Of a DNA stretch of 64,000 nucleotides, positions 1 to 11,528 are shown piece after piece. The translations under genes and the position numbers were made by a program. The stretch lies in the NCBI RefSeq assembly GCF_020982545.1, contig NZ_JAJKLK010000005.1, positions 310,001 through 374,000 of the forward strand, read 5' to 3'. The DNA is from Streptomyces sp. MNU76. GTDB lineage: Bacteria; Actinomycetota; Actinomycetes; Streptomycetales; Streptomycetaceae. How positions within the stretch are numbered: the stretch's first letter is position 1; every line of letters begins with the position of its first letter. The notes below the pieces were generated by a model that made no database searches, was not told the DNA's origin, and worked only from the letters and a program-made list of their open reading frames with translations.

Positions 1-2718
1 CGCCGACTCCCAGTCCGGGCCGTAGCCCACCGAGACGTCCAGCGGGGCCCTCAGGTGGACCGCGTCGGCCATCTCCCGGCGGAGGATCTGCTCCGTGCGC
101 TCCCGTTCACCGGGGGCGATCTCCAGGACGATTTCGTCGTGGACCTGGAGGAGCATGCGGGAGGCGAGGCCCGCCTCGTCCAGGGCGCGGCCCACGTTGA
201 GCATAGCGATCTTGACGATGTCCGCGGCGGTGCCCTGGATCGGCGCGTTCAGAGCCATCCGCTCCGCAGCTTCCCGGCGCTGCCGGTTGTCACTGTTGAG
301 ATCGGGCAGATAGCGCCGGCGCCCGAAGAGCGTCGCCGTGTATCCCGTCGCCCGCGCCTCGTCCACGACCCGGCGCAGATAGTCCCGTACGCCGCCGAAC
401 CGCTCGAAGTACGCGTCCATCAGGGCCCGCGCCTCACCCGCCTCGATGTTCAGCTGCTGGGAGAGGCCGAACGCGGACAGCCCGTAGGCCAGGCCGTACG
501 ACATCGCCTTGATCTTGCGGCGCATCTCGGCGTCGACGGCGGACTGCTCGACGCCGAACACCTGCGCGGCGGCCGTGGTGTGCAGGTCCTCGCCGGAGGT
601 GAACGCCTCGATCAGGCCCGCGTCCTCGGAGAGGTGGGCCATGACGCGCAGTTCGATCTGGCTGTAGTCCGCCGTCATCAGGGACTCGAAGCCCTCGCCG
701 ACGACGAAGCCGCGGCGGATGGCCCGGCCCTCGTCGGTGCGGACGGGGATGTTCTGCAGGTTCGGGTCGACGGAGGAGAGACGGCCCGTGGCGGCGACCG
801 TCTGGTTGAAGGTGGTGTGGATCCGGCCGTCCCCGGCGATCATCTTGATCAGGCCCTCGACGGTGACCCGCAGCCTCGCCTGCTCGCGGTGGCGGAGCAT
901 GATGACCGGCAGTTCGTTGTCCGTCTGGCCGGCCAGCCAGGCGAGGGCGTCCGCGTCCGTGGTGTAGCCCGTCTTGGTGCGCTTGGTCTTGGGCAGGCCC
1001 AGCTCACCGAAGAGGACCTCCTGGAGCTGCTTGGGCGAGCCCAGGTTGAACTCGTGCCCCGCCGCCGCGTGCGCCTCCTTCACCGCCTGCTGCACGGCGG
1101 CCGCGAACATCTGCTCCATGGCCTCCAGATGTGCCTGGTCCGCCGCGATGCCGTGGCGCTCCATCCGGGCGAGCAGCGCGGAGGTGGGCAGCTCCACGTC
1201 ACGCAGCAGCTCCGCGGCACCGACCTCCTCCAGCCGCTCCGCGAACGCCTCGCCCAGGTCGAGGATCGCGCGGGCCTGCACCATCAGCGCGTCGGCCTCG
1301 GCGCCCTCGTCCGCGCCGAAGGCCAGCTGGCCGTCGGCGGTCGCGGCGGGCGCCAGCTCGCGGCCCAGGTACTCCAGGGAGAGCGCGTCCAGGTCGAAGG
1401 AGCGGCGACCCGGCTTGACCAGGTAGGCGGCGAGCGCGGTGTCCATGGAGACGCCGTCCACGGTCCAGCCGTGCTCGGCGAAGACCCGCATCGCGCCCTT
1501 GGCGTTGTGGAACACTTTCGGCCTGGCGATGTCGGCGAGCCAGGACGCCCACGCCGTCTCGTCGGTCTCGTCCAGCTGCGTCGGGTCGAACCAGGCGGCC
1601 GCTCCCCCGGCGGCGGCGAGCGCGACCTCGGCGACCGAGCCGGTGCCGAGCGCCCAGGTGTCGACGGTGGCGACGCCGAGGATGTCCGTGCCGTGCTCGG
1701 TGAGCCAGGGGGCCAGTTCGCCGGAGGCGAGGACCGTGCCGTCCACCTCGACGCCGGGGGCGGCCGGCGAGGCGGCGTCGGCCTCCTCCGCGCCCGGGTC
1801 GACGGCGAGCAGACGCTCGCGCAGCGAGGGGTTGCGGATCTCCAGGGTGTCCAGCACCATCGCGACGGCCTTGCGGTCGTACGCGGCGCGCTCCAGGTCG
1901 CCCACGCCCTTGGGGAGTTCGACCGTGCGGACCATCTCGGTGAGGCGGCGGTTGAGCTTGACGGCCTCCAGATGGTCGCGGAGGTTCTGCCCGGCCTTGC
2001 CCTTGACCTCCTCGACGCGCTCGACGAGGTCCGCGAACGAACCGAACTGGTTGATCCACTTCGCGGCGGTCTTCTCACCGACGCCGGGGATGCCGGGGAG
2101 GTTGTCGGACGGGTCGCCGCGCAGGGCCGCGAAGTCCGGGTACTGGGCGGGGGTGAGGCCGTACTTCTCGAACACCTTCTCCGGGGTGAACCGGGTCAGC
2201 TCCGAGACGCCCTTCGTCGGGTAGAGCACGGTGGTGTGCTCGCTGACGAGCTGGAAGGAGTCGCGGTCGCCGGTGACGATGAGGACCTCGAAGCCCTCGG
2301 CCTCGGCCTGGGTGGCGAGGGTGGCGATGACGTCGTCGGCCTCGAAGCCGTCGACGGCGAAGCGGACGGCGTGCATCGCGTCGAGCAGCTCGCCGATCAG
2401 TTCGACCTGGCCCTTGAACTCGTCCGGGGTCTTCGAGCGGTTCGCCTTGTACTCGGTGAACTCCTCCGAGCGCCAGGTCTTGCGGGAGACGTCGAACGCG
2501 ACCGCGAAGTGGGTGGGGGCCTCGTCGCGCAGCGTGTTCGCCAGCATCGACGCGAAGCCGTAGATCGCGTTGGTCGGCTGGCCGGTCGCCGTCGTGAAGT
2601 TCTCGGCGGGCAGCGCGAAGAACGCGCGGTAGGCCAGCGAGTGCCCGTCCATGAGCATGAGCCGGGGACGGCTGCCGCCGGGGGTGCTGTCGGTCTTCTT
2701 CGATCCTGTCTCTGCCAC
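1..2718 (-). CDS. polA: DNA polymerase I, 3' end beyond window
   Basis: This is DNA polymerase I, which removes RNA primers and fills gaps in replication and repair. The chosen start is a GTG at 2718 (reads VAETGSKKTDSTPGG, then RLMLMDGHSLAYRAFFALPA). It gives 906 codons in frame to the first base of the window, where the protein reads GYGPDWESA, so only a residue or two and the stop are missing. The N-terminal 5'-3' exonuclease domain (about 20-310) is followed by a degenerate proofreading-like region and the polymerase domain. Visible polymerase motifs are A (DYSQIELRV), B (RRKIKAMSYGLAYG) and C (LQVHDEIVLEI). The very long open frame on the opposite strand is a GC-bias shadow. Confidence 0.97.
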   Translation of the reverse strand, partial: MAETGSKKTDSTPGGSRPRLMLMDGHSLAYRAFFALPAENFTTATGQPTNAIYGFASMLANTLRDEAPTHFAVAFDVSRKTWRSEEFTEYKANRSKTPDEFKGQVELIGELLDAMHAVRFAVDGFEADDVIATLATQAEAEGFEVLIVTGDRDSFQLVSEHTTVLYPTKGVSELTRFTPEKVFEKYGLTPAQYPDFAALRGDPSDNLPGIPGVGEKTAAKWINQFGSFADLVERVEEVKGKAGQNLRDHLEAVKLNRRLTEMVRTVELPKGVGDLERAAYDRKAVAMVLDTLEIRNPSLRERLLAVDPGAEEADAASPAAPGVEVDGTVLASGELAPWLTEHGTDILGVATVDTWALGTGSVAEVALAAAGGAAAWFDPTQLDETDETAWASWLADIARPKVFHNAKGAMRVFAEHGWTVDGVSMDTALAAYLVKPGRRSFDLDALSLEYLGRELAPAATADGQLAFGADEGAEADALMVQARAILDLGEAFAERLEEVGAAELLRDVELPTSALLARMERHGIAADQAHLEAMEQMFAAAVQQAVKEAHAAAGHEFNLGSPKQLQEVLFGELGLPKTKRTKTGYTTDADALAWLAGQTDNELPVIMLRHREQARLRVTVEGLIKMIAGDGRIHTTFNQTVAATGRLSSVDPNLQNIPVRTDEGRAIRRGFVVGEGFESLMTADYSQIELRVMAHLSEDAGLIEAFTSGEDLHTTAAAQVFGVEQSAVDAEMRRKIKAMSYGLAYGLSAFGLSQQLNIEAGEARALMDAYFERFGGVRDYLRRVVDEARATGYTATLFGRRRYLPDLNSDNRQRREAAERMALNAPIQGTAADIVKIAMLNVGRALDEAGLASRMLLQVHDEIVLEIAPGERERTEQILRREMADAVHLRAPLDVSVGYGPDWESA

Positions 2719-3153
2719 GCCCCCGATCCTGCCACGTACCACTGACACCCGGACCCCAGGGACGTACGGAGCCCCGACCGAGACCGGGGGGACGGGTCGC
2801 CTCGGACGACGACCACCGCGGACCCAGCCGGACTCAGCCGGACACTTCCGGACGCCGTGGGCAGCGCGGGCAGCGCGGGCAGCGCGGGCAGCGCGGGCAG
2901 CGCGGGCAGCGCGGGCAGCGCATGGTGGCACCCGTCGCCCGTCTCCGACCACCGGTGGCGTGCGCCGCCGACCGCCCGTTGCCACCGGCCCCGCCCGCCG
3001 AAGCCCCGCCCCGCCCTCCACGACCCTGGTCCCGGCCCGGTCGCCGCCCCGTCGTCGCGATCAGCGGTCGGCCTCGTTCGGGGGTGATGACGCGTGCGAG
3101 GATCGGAGGTGTAGCCACCGCCCGACGAGCACGTATGCGAATGGGGAGCAGCC
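2719..3153. other. polA / oxidoreductase divergent intergenic region
   Basis: This 435-base gap separates the divergent starts of polA and the downstream oxidoreductase, so it should hold both promoters. The only clear structure is the 9-bp tandem repeat at 2859-2921. I see no convincing small gene. A GGGGAG ribosome binding site lies just before the ATG at 3154. Confidence 0.6.
2859..2921. repeat. 9-bp tandem repeat, seven perfect units
   Basis: The unit GGGCAGCGC is repeated seven times without mismatch in the polA/oxidoreductase intergenic region. It looks like a variable-number tandem repeat. It reads as ALP or GSA-type tripeptides in several frames, but no real gene covers it. Confidence 0.95.
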
Positions 3154-5433
<2,280 letters not shown>

Positions 5434-5498
5434 GCGTTTGCTCAGCACACCGGCGCACCCCGCCGGCGGCGCAGGCGACCGACGACGAACGGAGCCCC

Positions 5499-5987
5499 AT
5501 GGGCGAGCAGCACCACGTGAAGTTCCCGCAAGAGGTCATCGACGAGTACGCGAGTCTCGGCATCGACCTGGTCGCGATGTTCTCCGCCGGACACCTGGGC
5601 ACCCGGATGGGCGTACAGATCGTGGAGGCCTCGGCGGACCGGGTCGTCGGCACGATGCCGGTGGAGGGCAACACCCAGCCGTACGGGCTGCTGCACGGCG
5701 GCGCGTCCGCCGTGCTGGCGGAGACGCTCGGCTCGGTGGGCTCCATGCTGCACGCCGGCAGCTCCAAGATCGCTGTCGGTGTGGACCTGAACTGCACCCA
5801 CCACCGGGGCGCACGGTCCGGGCTGGTGACCGGTGTCGCCACCCCCCTGCACCAGGGCCGCTCGACGGCGACGTACGAGATCGTGATCAGCGACGAGGCG
5901 GGCCGGAGGGTGTGCACGGCCCGGCTGACCTGTCTGTTGCGGGACGCCCCCGCCGCCCCGGACGCAAGGGCCCGGAACGCCGAGTGA
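5499..5987 (+). CDS. PaaI-type hotdog-fold thioesterase
   Basis: A 162-residue hotdog-fold protein of the PaaI/YbdB acyl-CoA thioesterase type. It begins MGEQHHVKFPQEVIDEY. The signature is LGTRMGVQIVEASADRVVG, then GNTQPYGLLHGGASAVLAET (conserved HGG on the hotdog helix) and VGVDLNCTHHRGARSG. The ATG at 5499 has GGAG seven bases upstream. Family members hydrolyse CoA thioesters of aromatic or aliphatic acids; the substrate here cannot be told. It lies 65 bp after the oxidoreductase on the same strand. Confidence 0.9.
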   Translation: MGEQHHVKFPQEVIDEYASLGIDLVAMFSAGHLGTRMGVQIVEASADRVVGTMPVEGNTQPYGLLHGGASAVLAETLGSVGSMLHAGSSKIAVGVDLNCTHHRGARSGLVTGVATPLHQGRSTATYEIVISDEAGRRVCTARLTCLLRDAPAAPDARARNAE

Positions 5988-6065
5988 GACGTACGGACGA
6001 GGGGCGGGCCGGCGCGACCTGTTCGCCTCTGGTCCCCCGGGGCGCCCAGGCTCTAGCGTCGGGGC

Positions 6066-6482
6066 ATGGCAACGGGAGGAGCCCTCTGGCCGGGGGCGGC
6101 GCTCGGGCCGGCGCTGCTGATCGGCGTGCTGGTCACCGGGTGCGCGGGGGCGGGACCGACCGGCGGGACGGCGGGCCCCTCGACGAGCGCGCGGGACGGC
6201 GGATCGGCGTCACCGTCGGCCACCCCGCCCGAGGACCTGTGCGCGAAGCTCGTCACGCACTGGTCGCTGGAGGTGCTGGACGGCGACACCTATGGGGACT
6301 ATCAGTCCATGGGACTGTCGAACGGGCAGTACGACATCCTGCGGGAGGTCGTCGACGAGGCCAGGGCCGAGAAGAAGCGCGCCGGTTCCGCCGCCACCCG
6401 GCGGCTGATCGAACAGCGGGCCCGCGCGGACTGCCAGGAGTGGTACCGCTCGGGCGGTCCCGGCGAGGGGCCCTGGAGTTGA
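6066..6482 (+). CDS. Small putative lipoprotein
   Basis: A 138-residue protein with a hydrophobic N-terminus ending in a lipobox-like LVTGC (C26), then a low-complexity Gly/Thr/Ser linker and a folded-looking C-terminal half from about residue 57 (DLCAKLVTHWSLEVLDG). The signal lacks the usual N-terminal Lys/Arg, so export is likely but not certain. The C-terminal half has two further cysteines. I do not recognise a family. Its stop overlaps the proposed TTG start of the next gene, suggesting translational coupling. Confidence 0.7.
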   Translation: MATGGALWPGAALGPALLIGVLVTGCAGAGPTGGTAGPSTSARDGGSASPSATPPEDLCAKLVTHWSLEVLDGDTYGDYQSMGLSNGQYDILREVVDEARAEKKRAGSAATRRLIEQRARADCQEWYRSGGPGEGPWS

Positions 6483-7138
6483 GCGGGGTCGGCCCCGTGG
6501 AGCCGGGCGAGGGCACGCGCGCGTGGGACACAGCGGACGACACGACGACCCCGGACACCGCGTCCCCACCCGAACCGCCGCGCGGGCGGTACGCCCAGGT
6601 GTACGCCCGGCACCGCCGGGCCGTGCTCGCGGGCGCGACGGCGGTCGCCGTACTCGTCGGCGGCGGCTACCTCTACGCGACCCGGCCCACAGCGGCACCG
6701 ACACCGCAGCCGACGCCGCGCGAGACGCCGTACCCCTCCCAGGCCGTCGTGGTCGCCTACCTCGGTCCGGTGGCGCGGTCCGAGGGGACGCCGCGCGGCC
6801 GCTTCGGTTTCGAGGTGGAGCTGAGCGTGCGGTACGGCCCCGCGATCACCGTCGACCGGATGACCCAGCCCTACGCGGGACTGTCCCTGCGCACGGACCC
6901 GAGGACTCCGTTCCGGATCGGGACGAAAGAGGCGCGAAAGATCGTCGTCACCATGCGCGTCCTCGAATGCGGGAAAGCACCGGAGAACGCCGGACTTCCC
7001 TTCCTGGATGTAACTCTACGTAATACGCGCGCAATAGAAGCGCACAGCTTCATCCTGGGTGAGCGCTACGCACAAGACCTCTCCGACACCCTTCGAGCAG
7101 CCTGCGGCAACGATTCCACGTCATCACCAAAAAGCTGA
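6479..7138 (+). CDS. Membrane-anchored hypothetical protein
   Basis: About 219 residues. An acidic, Pro/Thr-rich cytoplasmic N-terminus of about 45 residues is followed by basic residues (YARHRRAV) and one transmembrane segment (LAGATAVAVLVGGGYLY). A Pro/Thr linker leads to an extracytoplasmic domain with two cysteines. The start is uncertain: TTG at 6479 overlaps the preceding stop, and GTG at 6497 is the alternative. No enzyme motif is visible. Co-orientation and overlap with the lipoprotein gene suggest the two work together at the cell surface. The 3' end is unusually AT-rich for the window. Confidence 0.7.
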   Translation: MSGVGPVEPGEGTRAWDTADDTTTPDTASPPEPPRGRYAQVYARHRRAVLAGATAVAVLVGGGYLYATRPTAAPTPQPTPRETPYPSQAVVVAYLGPVARSEGTPRGRFGFEVELSVRYGPAITVDRMTQPYAGLSLRTDPRTPFRIGTKEARKIVVTMRVLECGKAPENAGLPFLDVTLRNTRAIEAHSFILGERYAQDLSDTLRAACGNDSTSSPKS

Positions 7139-7417
7139 ACACTCCTGACCCCACCCGCGCCGACCCTGCACTTTCTCACCATGTGGACAGGGCGAATCGG
7201 CCTGAATTCCGCGCATCCACCCACTGAGTACCGCTCTGCATTACCTCGTGTCATAACAAGAGAGTCACAGCCTTCGTCAGACTCTCCTCCACGTTCCCCA
7301 CACACGCTTAGAGTCACGGCCAGTCACCGCGCCAACGGAATCGAAGTCACGTCTTCGGCCCAGCGCTCGACTCGGCCACTTCCAACAGGAAGGGCCGTGC
7401 CAGGGAAAGGACTGATC

Positions 7418-8647
7418 GTGCGTCAACGTTCGCTCATCGCCATCACCGCCGCGCTGGCGGCGGGAGCACTCACTCTCACCGCCTGCGGTTCGCGCGACGA
7501 GGGCAACGGCGGCTCGGAAGCCGAAGGTGGCACCACTGTCGTCATCGGCGTCGACGCCCCGCTGACCGGTGACCTCTCCGCGCTGGGTCTCGGCATCAAG
7601 AACTCCGCCGACCTCGCCGCCAAGACCGCCAACAAGGACAAGTACGTCGAGGGCATAACCTTCAAGATCGAGGCCCTCGACGACCAGGCGCAGCCCTCCT
7701 CGGGCCAGCAGAACGCCACCACGTTCGTCGCCAACAAGGACGTCCTCGGCGTCGTCGGCCCGCTGAACTCCTCCGTCGCCGAATCCATGCAGAAGGTCTT
7801 CGACGACGCGGGGCTCGTCGAGATCTCCCCGGCCAACACCGGCCCGGCCCTCTCCCAGGGACCCGACTGGCAGACCAACAAGGTCCGCCCGTACAAGTCG
7901 TACTTCCGCACCGCGACCACGGACGCCATCCAGGGCCCGTTCGCCGCACAGTACGTCTACAACGACGCCAAGAAGAAGAAGGTCTTCGTCATCGACGACA
8001 AGAAGACCTACGGCGCCGGTCTCGCCGGCACCTTCACCGACGAGTTCAAGAAGCTCGGCGGCAAGGTCGTCGGCACCGAGCACATCGACCCCGAGACCAA
8101 GGACTTCGCCGCGGTCGCCACCAAGGTCAAGAACTCCGGCGCCGAGGCCGTCTACTACGGCGGCGAGTACCCCCAGGCCGGCCCGCTGGCCAAGCAGATC
8201 AAGGAAGCGGGCGCCAAGGTCACATTCGCCGGCGGCGACGCCATCTACAGCCCCGAGTACGTCAAGCTCGCCGGCTCCAGCAGCGAAGGCGACATCTCCA
8301 CCTCCGTCGGCGCGCCCATCGAGGAACTCGACTCCGCCAAGGAGTTCATCGCCAATTACGATGCCGCAGGCTACAAGGAGGCCTACGAGGCCTACGGAGG
8401 CTACGCCTACGACTCGGTCTGGGCGATCATCGAAGCCGTGAAGAAGGTCACCGAGGACAACGACGGCAAGCTCCCGAGCGACGCCCGCGCGAAGATCGTC
8501 GAAGCCACACAGAACGTCTCCTTCGACGGAGTGACCGGCAAGGTCTCCTTCGACGAATACGGCGACACGACCAACAAGCAGCTCACCGTATACAAGGTCG
8601 AGGGCGGCGAGTGGAAGCCGGTGAAGTCCGGCACCTACACCGGCTGA
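7418..8647 (+). CDS. livJ: Branched-chain amino acid ABC transporter, substrate-binding lipoprotein
   Basis: A 409-residue periplasmic-type binding protein (LivJ/LivK, type I fold) anchored as a lipoprotein. The signal VRQRSLIAITAALAAGALTL ends in a TAC lipobox (C23), followed by a Gly-rich linker. The mature domain begins TVVIGVDAPLTGDLSALG and contains GVVGPLNSSVAESMQ and VYYGGEYPQAGPL. The GTG at 7418 has a GGGAAAGGA ribosome binding site. It is first in a five-gene operon. About 280 bp of comparatively AT-rich sequence upstream (7139-7417) must hold the operon promoter, but I could not assign a box. A strong hairpin separates it from livH. Confidence 0.95.
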   Translation: MRQRSLIAITAALAAGALTLTACGSRDEGNGGSEAEGGTTVVIGVDAPLTGDLSALGLGIKNSADLAAKTANKDKYVEGITFKIEALDDQAQPSSGQQNATTFVANKDVLGVVGPLNSSVAESMQKVFDDAGLVEISPANTGPALSQGPDWQTNKVRPYKSYFRTATTDAIQGPFAAQYVYNDAKKKKVFVIDDKKTYGAGLAGTFTDEFKKLGGKVVGTEHIDPETKDFAAVATKVKNSGAEAVYYGGEYPQAGPLAKQIKEAGAKVTFAGGDAIYSPEYVKLAGSSSEGDISTSVGAPIEELDSAKEFIANYDAAGYKEAYEAYGGYAYDSVWAIIEAVKKVTEDNDGKLPSDARAKIVEATQNVSFDGVTGKVSFDEYGDTTNKQLTVYKVEGGEWKPVKSGTYTG

Positions 8648-8669
8648 CCCAGCCCACACCACCCACGAG

Positions 8670-8706
8670 CCGCGCGGGGCGCCGCACCATCAAGCGCCCC
8701 GCGCGG
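8670..8706 (+). terminator. Intra-operon hairpin between livJ and livH
   Basis: A perfect 13-bp stem (8670-8682 with 8694-8706, sequence CCGCGCGGGGCGC) and an 11-nt loop lie in the 113-bp gap after livJ. There is no T-run after it. It is likely a partial terminator or mRNA-end stabiliser that lets the binding protein be made in excess over the permease and ATPase subunits. The stem is seen; the function is inferred. Confidence 0.7.
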
Positions 8707-8760
8707 ACTCGCATCCGGCCACCATTCGTCGAAACATCCGAAAGCCTCGGAGGACATGCG

Positions 8761-9693
8761 GTGAACGAACTGCCGCAGCAGCTGGTCAACGGCCTGCTAC
8801 TGGGATCCATGTACGGGCTGGTCGCCATCGGCTACACGATGGTCTATGGCATCGTCCAGCTCATCAACTTCGCCCACGGCGAGATCTTCATGGTGGGTGG
8901 CTTCGGCGCTCTCACCATCTACCTGTACGTACTGCCCGACGGCACATCGATCTGGGCAGCACTTCCGCTGATGCTCGTCGGAGGCATCATCGCCGCCGTC
9001 ATGGTCGCCGTAGGAGCGGAACGGTTCGCCTACCGCCCCCTGCGAGGCGCCCCACGCCTCGCCCCCCTCATCACCGCCATCGGACTCTCCCTGGCCCTGC
9101 AGCAAGCAGTATGGGCCTGGTACCCCGACGCCAAGCAGTCGATCAACTTCCCACAGATCGACGGCGGCCCCTTCGAGATCGGCAATGTCACCATCCAGAC
9201 CGGTGACATCTTCCTGCTCACCGCCGCCCCCGTCAGCATGGCGATCCTCGCCTACTTCGTCATGAAGACCCGCACCGGACGCGGCATGCAGGCCACCGCC
9301 CAGGACCCCGACACCGCCAAGCTCATGGGCATCAACACCGACCGCATCATCGTGGTCGCCTTCGCCCTCGGCGCCGCGTTCGCCGCCGTCGGAGCCGTCG
9401 CCTACGGCCTCAAGTACGGCCAGGTCCAATTCCGCATGGGCTTCATCCTCGGCCTCAAAGCCTTCACCGCAGCTGTCCTCGGCGGCATCGGCAACATCTA
9501 CGGCGCCATGCTCGGCGGCATCGTCCTCGGCGTCGCCGAAGCCCTCTCCACCGCCTACATCGCCGACATCCCCGGCATGGAGCAGTTCGGCAGCCAGTCC
9601 TGGGCCAACGTCTGGGCGTTCGTACTCCTCATCCTCGTACTCCTCTTCAGGCCACAAGGCCTGCTCGGCGAGCGCGTGGCGGACAGGGCGTGA
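8761..9693 (+). CDS. livH: Branched-chain amino acid ABC transporter permease LivH
   Basis: A 310-residue integral membrane permease with about eight hydrophobic segments. It begins VNELPQQLVNGLLLGSMYGL, typical of LivH (N-terminal GLxLGxxYxLxALG-like motif). The conserved INFAHGEIFMVGGF and, near the end, GGIGNIYGAMLGGIVLGV correspond to the ATPase-contact region. The GTG at 8761 follows a clear GGAGGA site, fixing the start. Its stop overlaps the start of livM (GTGA), indicating coupled translation. Confidence 0.95.
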   Translation: MNELPQQLVNGLLLGSMYGLVAIGYTMVYGIVQLINFAHGEIFMVGGFGALTIYLYVLPDGTSIWAALPLMLVGGIIAAVMVAVGAERFAYRPLRGAPRLAPLITAIGLSLALQQAVWAWYPDAKQSINFPQIDGGPFEIGNVTIQTGDIFLLTAAPVSMAILAYFVMKTRTGRGMQATAQDPDTAKLMGINTDRIIVVAFALGAAFAAVGAVAYGLKYGQVQFRMGFILGLKAFTAAVLGGIGNIYGAMLGGIVLGVAEALSTAYIADIPGMEQFGSQSWANVWAFVLLILVLLFRPQGLLGERVADRA

Positions 9694-11525
9694 CATCGAT
9701 GACCACACAGAACACAGCACCCATGGCCCCGAGCGCCCCCACCGACAGCAACTCCCAAGGCCTCGTGGGCATCCCCGAGCACATAGGCCGCGCCCTCGCC
9801 ACCGGCGGCGGCGTCCTCGCCGTGATCTCCACCTTCCTCGCCTGGACCTGGACCCCCGCCTTCCCGGGCGACCTCACCTTCTACGGCAACCCCGGCGGCC
9901 TCCAGATCCTCGTCCTCATCGGCGGCGCCCTCACCACCCTGTTCGCCATCGCCTCCTACGGCGTCAGGGGCCTGCGCTGGCTCACTCCGGCAAGCGCCGA
10001 CAGCGCCATCAAACTGGCCGCCCTCGCCGCGTTCGCCACCACCTGGTTCACGATCATCGCGATCACCGTCCAACTCGGCGGCCTGGTCAACCTGGAACCC
10101 GGCGCCTGGATCGCCGCCACCGCGACCCTCGCGGCCCTCCTCGGCGCGCTCTCCCTGCCGTTCGAACGGCCCGCGCCCGACCCGGTCGACCCCGACGACA
10201 CCGGCTGGGACGAGTTCCGCCACAAGACACGGCACACCATCGCCGTGGTCAAGGGCGCCTTCGCCACCAACACCCCGGCCCCGGCCCGGCAACTGCCCTC
10301 GTACGCCGAGATCCTGATCATCGTCGCCACCCTCGCCATCGGCCTCATCGTCTTCACCTACGGCATCGGCACCGAATACGACGAACTTTTCGTCGGCTTC
10401 CTCATCACCGCCGGCTTCGGCTTCGCCGCCATCGCCAAGGCCGGCCTGATCAGCCGCGTCTCCGCAATCACCACCAAGCACCGCAACATCACCATGCTCG
10501 GCGCGTTCGCCGCGGCCGCAGCATTCCCCTTCACCCAGTCCGACGACCGCTACGCGACCATCGGCGTCTACATCCTGATCTTCGCCACCGTCGCCCTCGG
10601 CCTCAACATCGTCGTCGGCCTCGCCGGCCTCCTCGACCTCGGCTACGTCGCCTTCCTCGGCGTCGGTGCCTACACCGCCGCCATGGTCTCCGGCTCCCCC
10701 TCCTCACCGTTCGACATCCACCTCCCCTTCTGGCTCTCCGCCATCCTGGGAGCAGCCGTCGCCATGGTCTTCGGCGTCCTCATCGGCGCCCCGACCCTCC
10801 GACTGCGCGGCGACTACCTCGCCATCGTGACCCTGGGCTTCGGTGAGATCTTCCGCATCGCCGTCCTCAACATGGACGGCACCTCCGGCCCGGACATCAC
10901 CAACGGCTCCAACGGCATCTCCTCGATCCCCAACCTCAACATCCTGGGCTTCGACTTCGGCCAGGAACACACCTTCCTCGGATTCACCATCGCGCGGTTC
11001 GCCAACTACTTCCTGCTGATGCTCCTCATCACGCTGGTCGTCGTCGTGGTCTTCCGACGCAGCAGTGACTCCCGCATCGGCCGCGCCTGGATCGCGATCC
11101 GCGAAGACGAGACAGCCGCCCTCGCCATGGGCATCAACGGCTTCCGGGTCAAGCTCATCGCCTTCGCCCTCGGCGCCACCCTCGCCGGCCTCGCCGGCAC
11201 GGTCCAGGCACACGTCACCTACACCGTGACACCCGAGCAGTACCAGTTCGCCCACGTGGTCCCGCCGAACTCGGCATTCCTCCTCGCAGCCGTCGTCCTC
11301 GGCGGCATGGGCACCATCAGCGGCCCCCTCGTCGGCGCCGCACTGCTCTACCTCATCCCGGCCAAGCTCCAGTTCCTCGGCGACTACCAGCTCCTCGCCT
11401 TCGGACTCGCGCTCGTCCTGCTCATGCGGTTCCGCCCGGAAGGCCTCATCCCCAACCGGCGCCGCCAGCTCGAGTTCCACGAAGACGCCGAAGCACCCAC
11501 AGTCCTCAGCAAGGCAGGGGCCTGA
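9690..11525 (+). CDS. livM: Branched-chain amino acid ABC transporter permease LivM
   Basis: A 611-residue permease, much longer than typical LivM (about 320-420) because of an N-terminal extension of about 250 residues carrying extra predicted membrane helices. The extension is common in actinobacterial LivM as far as I recall. The core begins near YATIGVYILIFATVALGLNI and contains GLLDLGYVAFLGVGAYTAA, LRLRGDYLAIVTLGFGEI and GGMGTISGPLVGAALLY. The start is GTG 9690, overlapping the livH stop, or ATG 9699. It pairs with LivH to form the membrane channel. Confidence 0.93.
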   Translation: MTSMTTQNTAPMAPSAPTDSNSQGLVGIPEHIGRALATGGGVLAVISTFLAWTWTPAFPGDLTFYGNPGGLQILVLIGGALTTLFAIASYGVRGLRWLTPASADSAIKLAALAAFATTWFTIIAITVQLGGLVNLEPGAWIAATATLAALLGALSLPFERPAPDPVDPDDTGWDEFRHKTRHTIAVVKGAFATNTPAPARQLPSYAEILIIVATLAIGLIVFTYGIGTEYDELFVGFLITAGFGFAAIAKAGLISRVSAITTKHRNITMLGAFAAAAAFPFTQSDDRYATIGVYILIFATVALGLNIVVGLAGLLDLGYVAFLGVGAYTAAMVSGSPSSPFDIHLPFWLSAILGAAVAMVFGVLIGAPTLRLRGDYLAIVTLGFGEIFRIAVLNMDGTSGPDITNGSNGISSIPNLNILGFDFGQEHTFLGFTIARFANYFLLMLLITLVVVVVFRRSSDSRIGRAWIAIREDETAALAMGINGFRVKLIAFALGATLAGLAGTVQAHVTYTVTPEQYQFAHVVPPNSAFLLAAVVLGGMGTISGPLVGAALLYLIPAKLQFLGDYQLLAFGLALVLLMRFRPEGLIPNRRRQLEFHEDAEAPTVLSKAGA

Positions 11526-11528
11526 CCC

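Noticed and set aside
55..2745. An 896-codon plus-strand open frame opposite polA
   Set aside because: PolA motifs are complete on the minus strand; this frame is compositionally skewed and has no domain.
2859..2921. A possible CRISPR-like array
   Set aside because: Units are 9 bp with no spacers and no cas genes; a simple tandem repeat.
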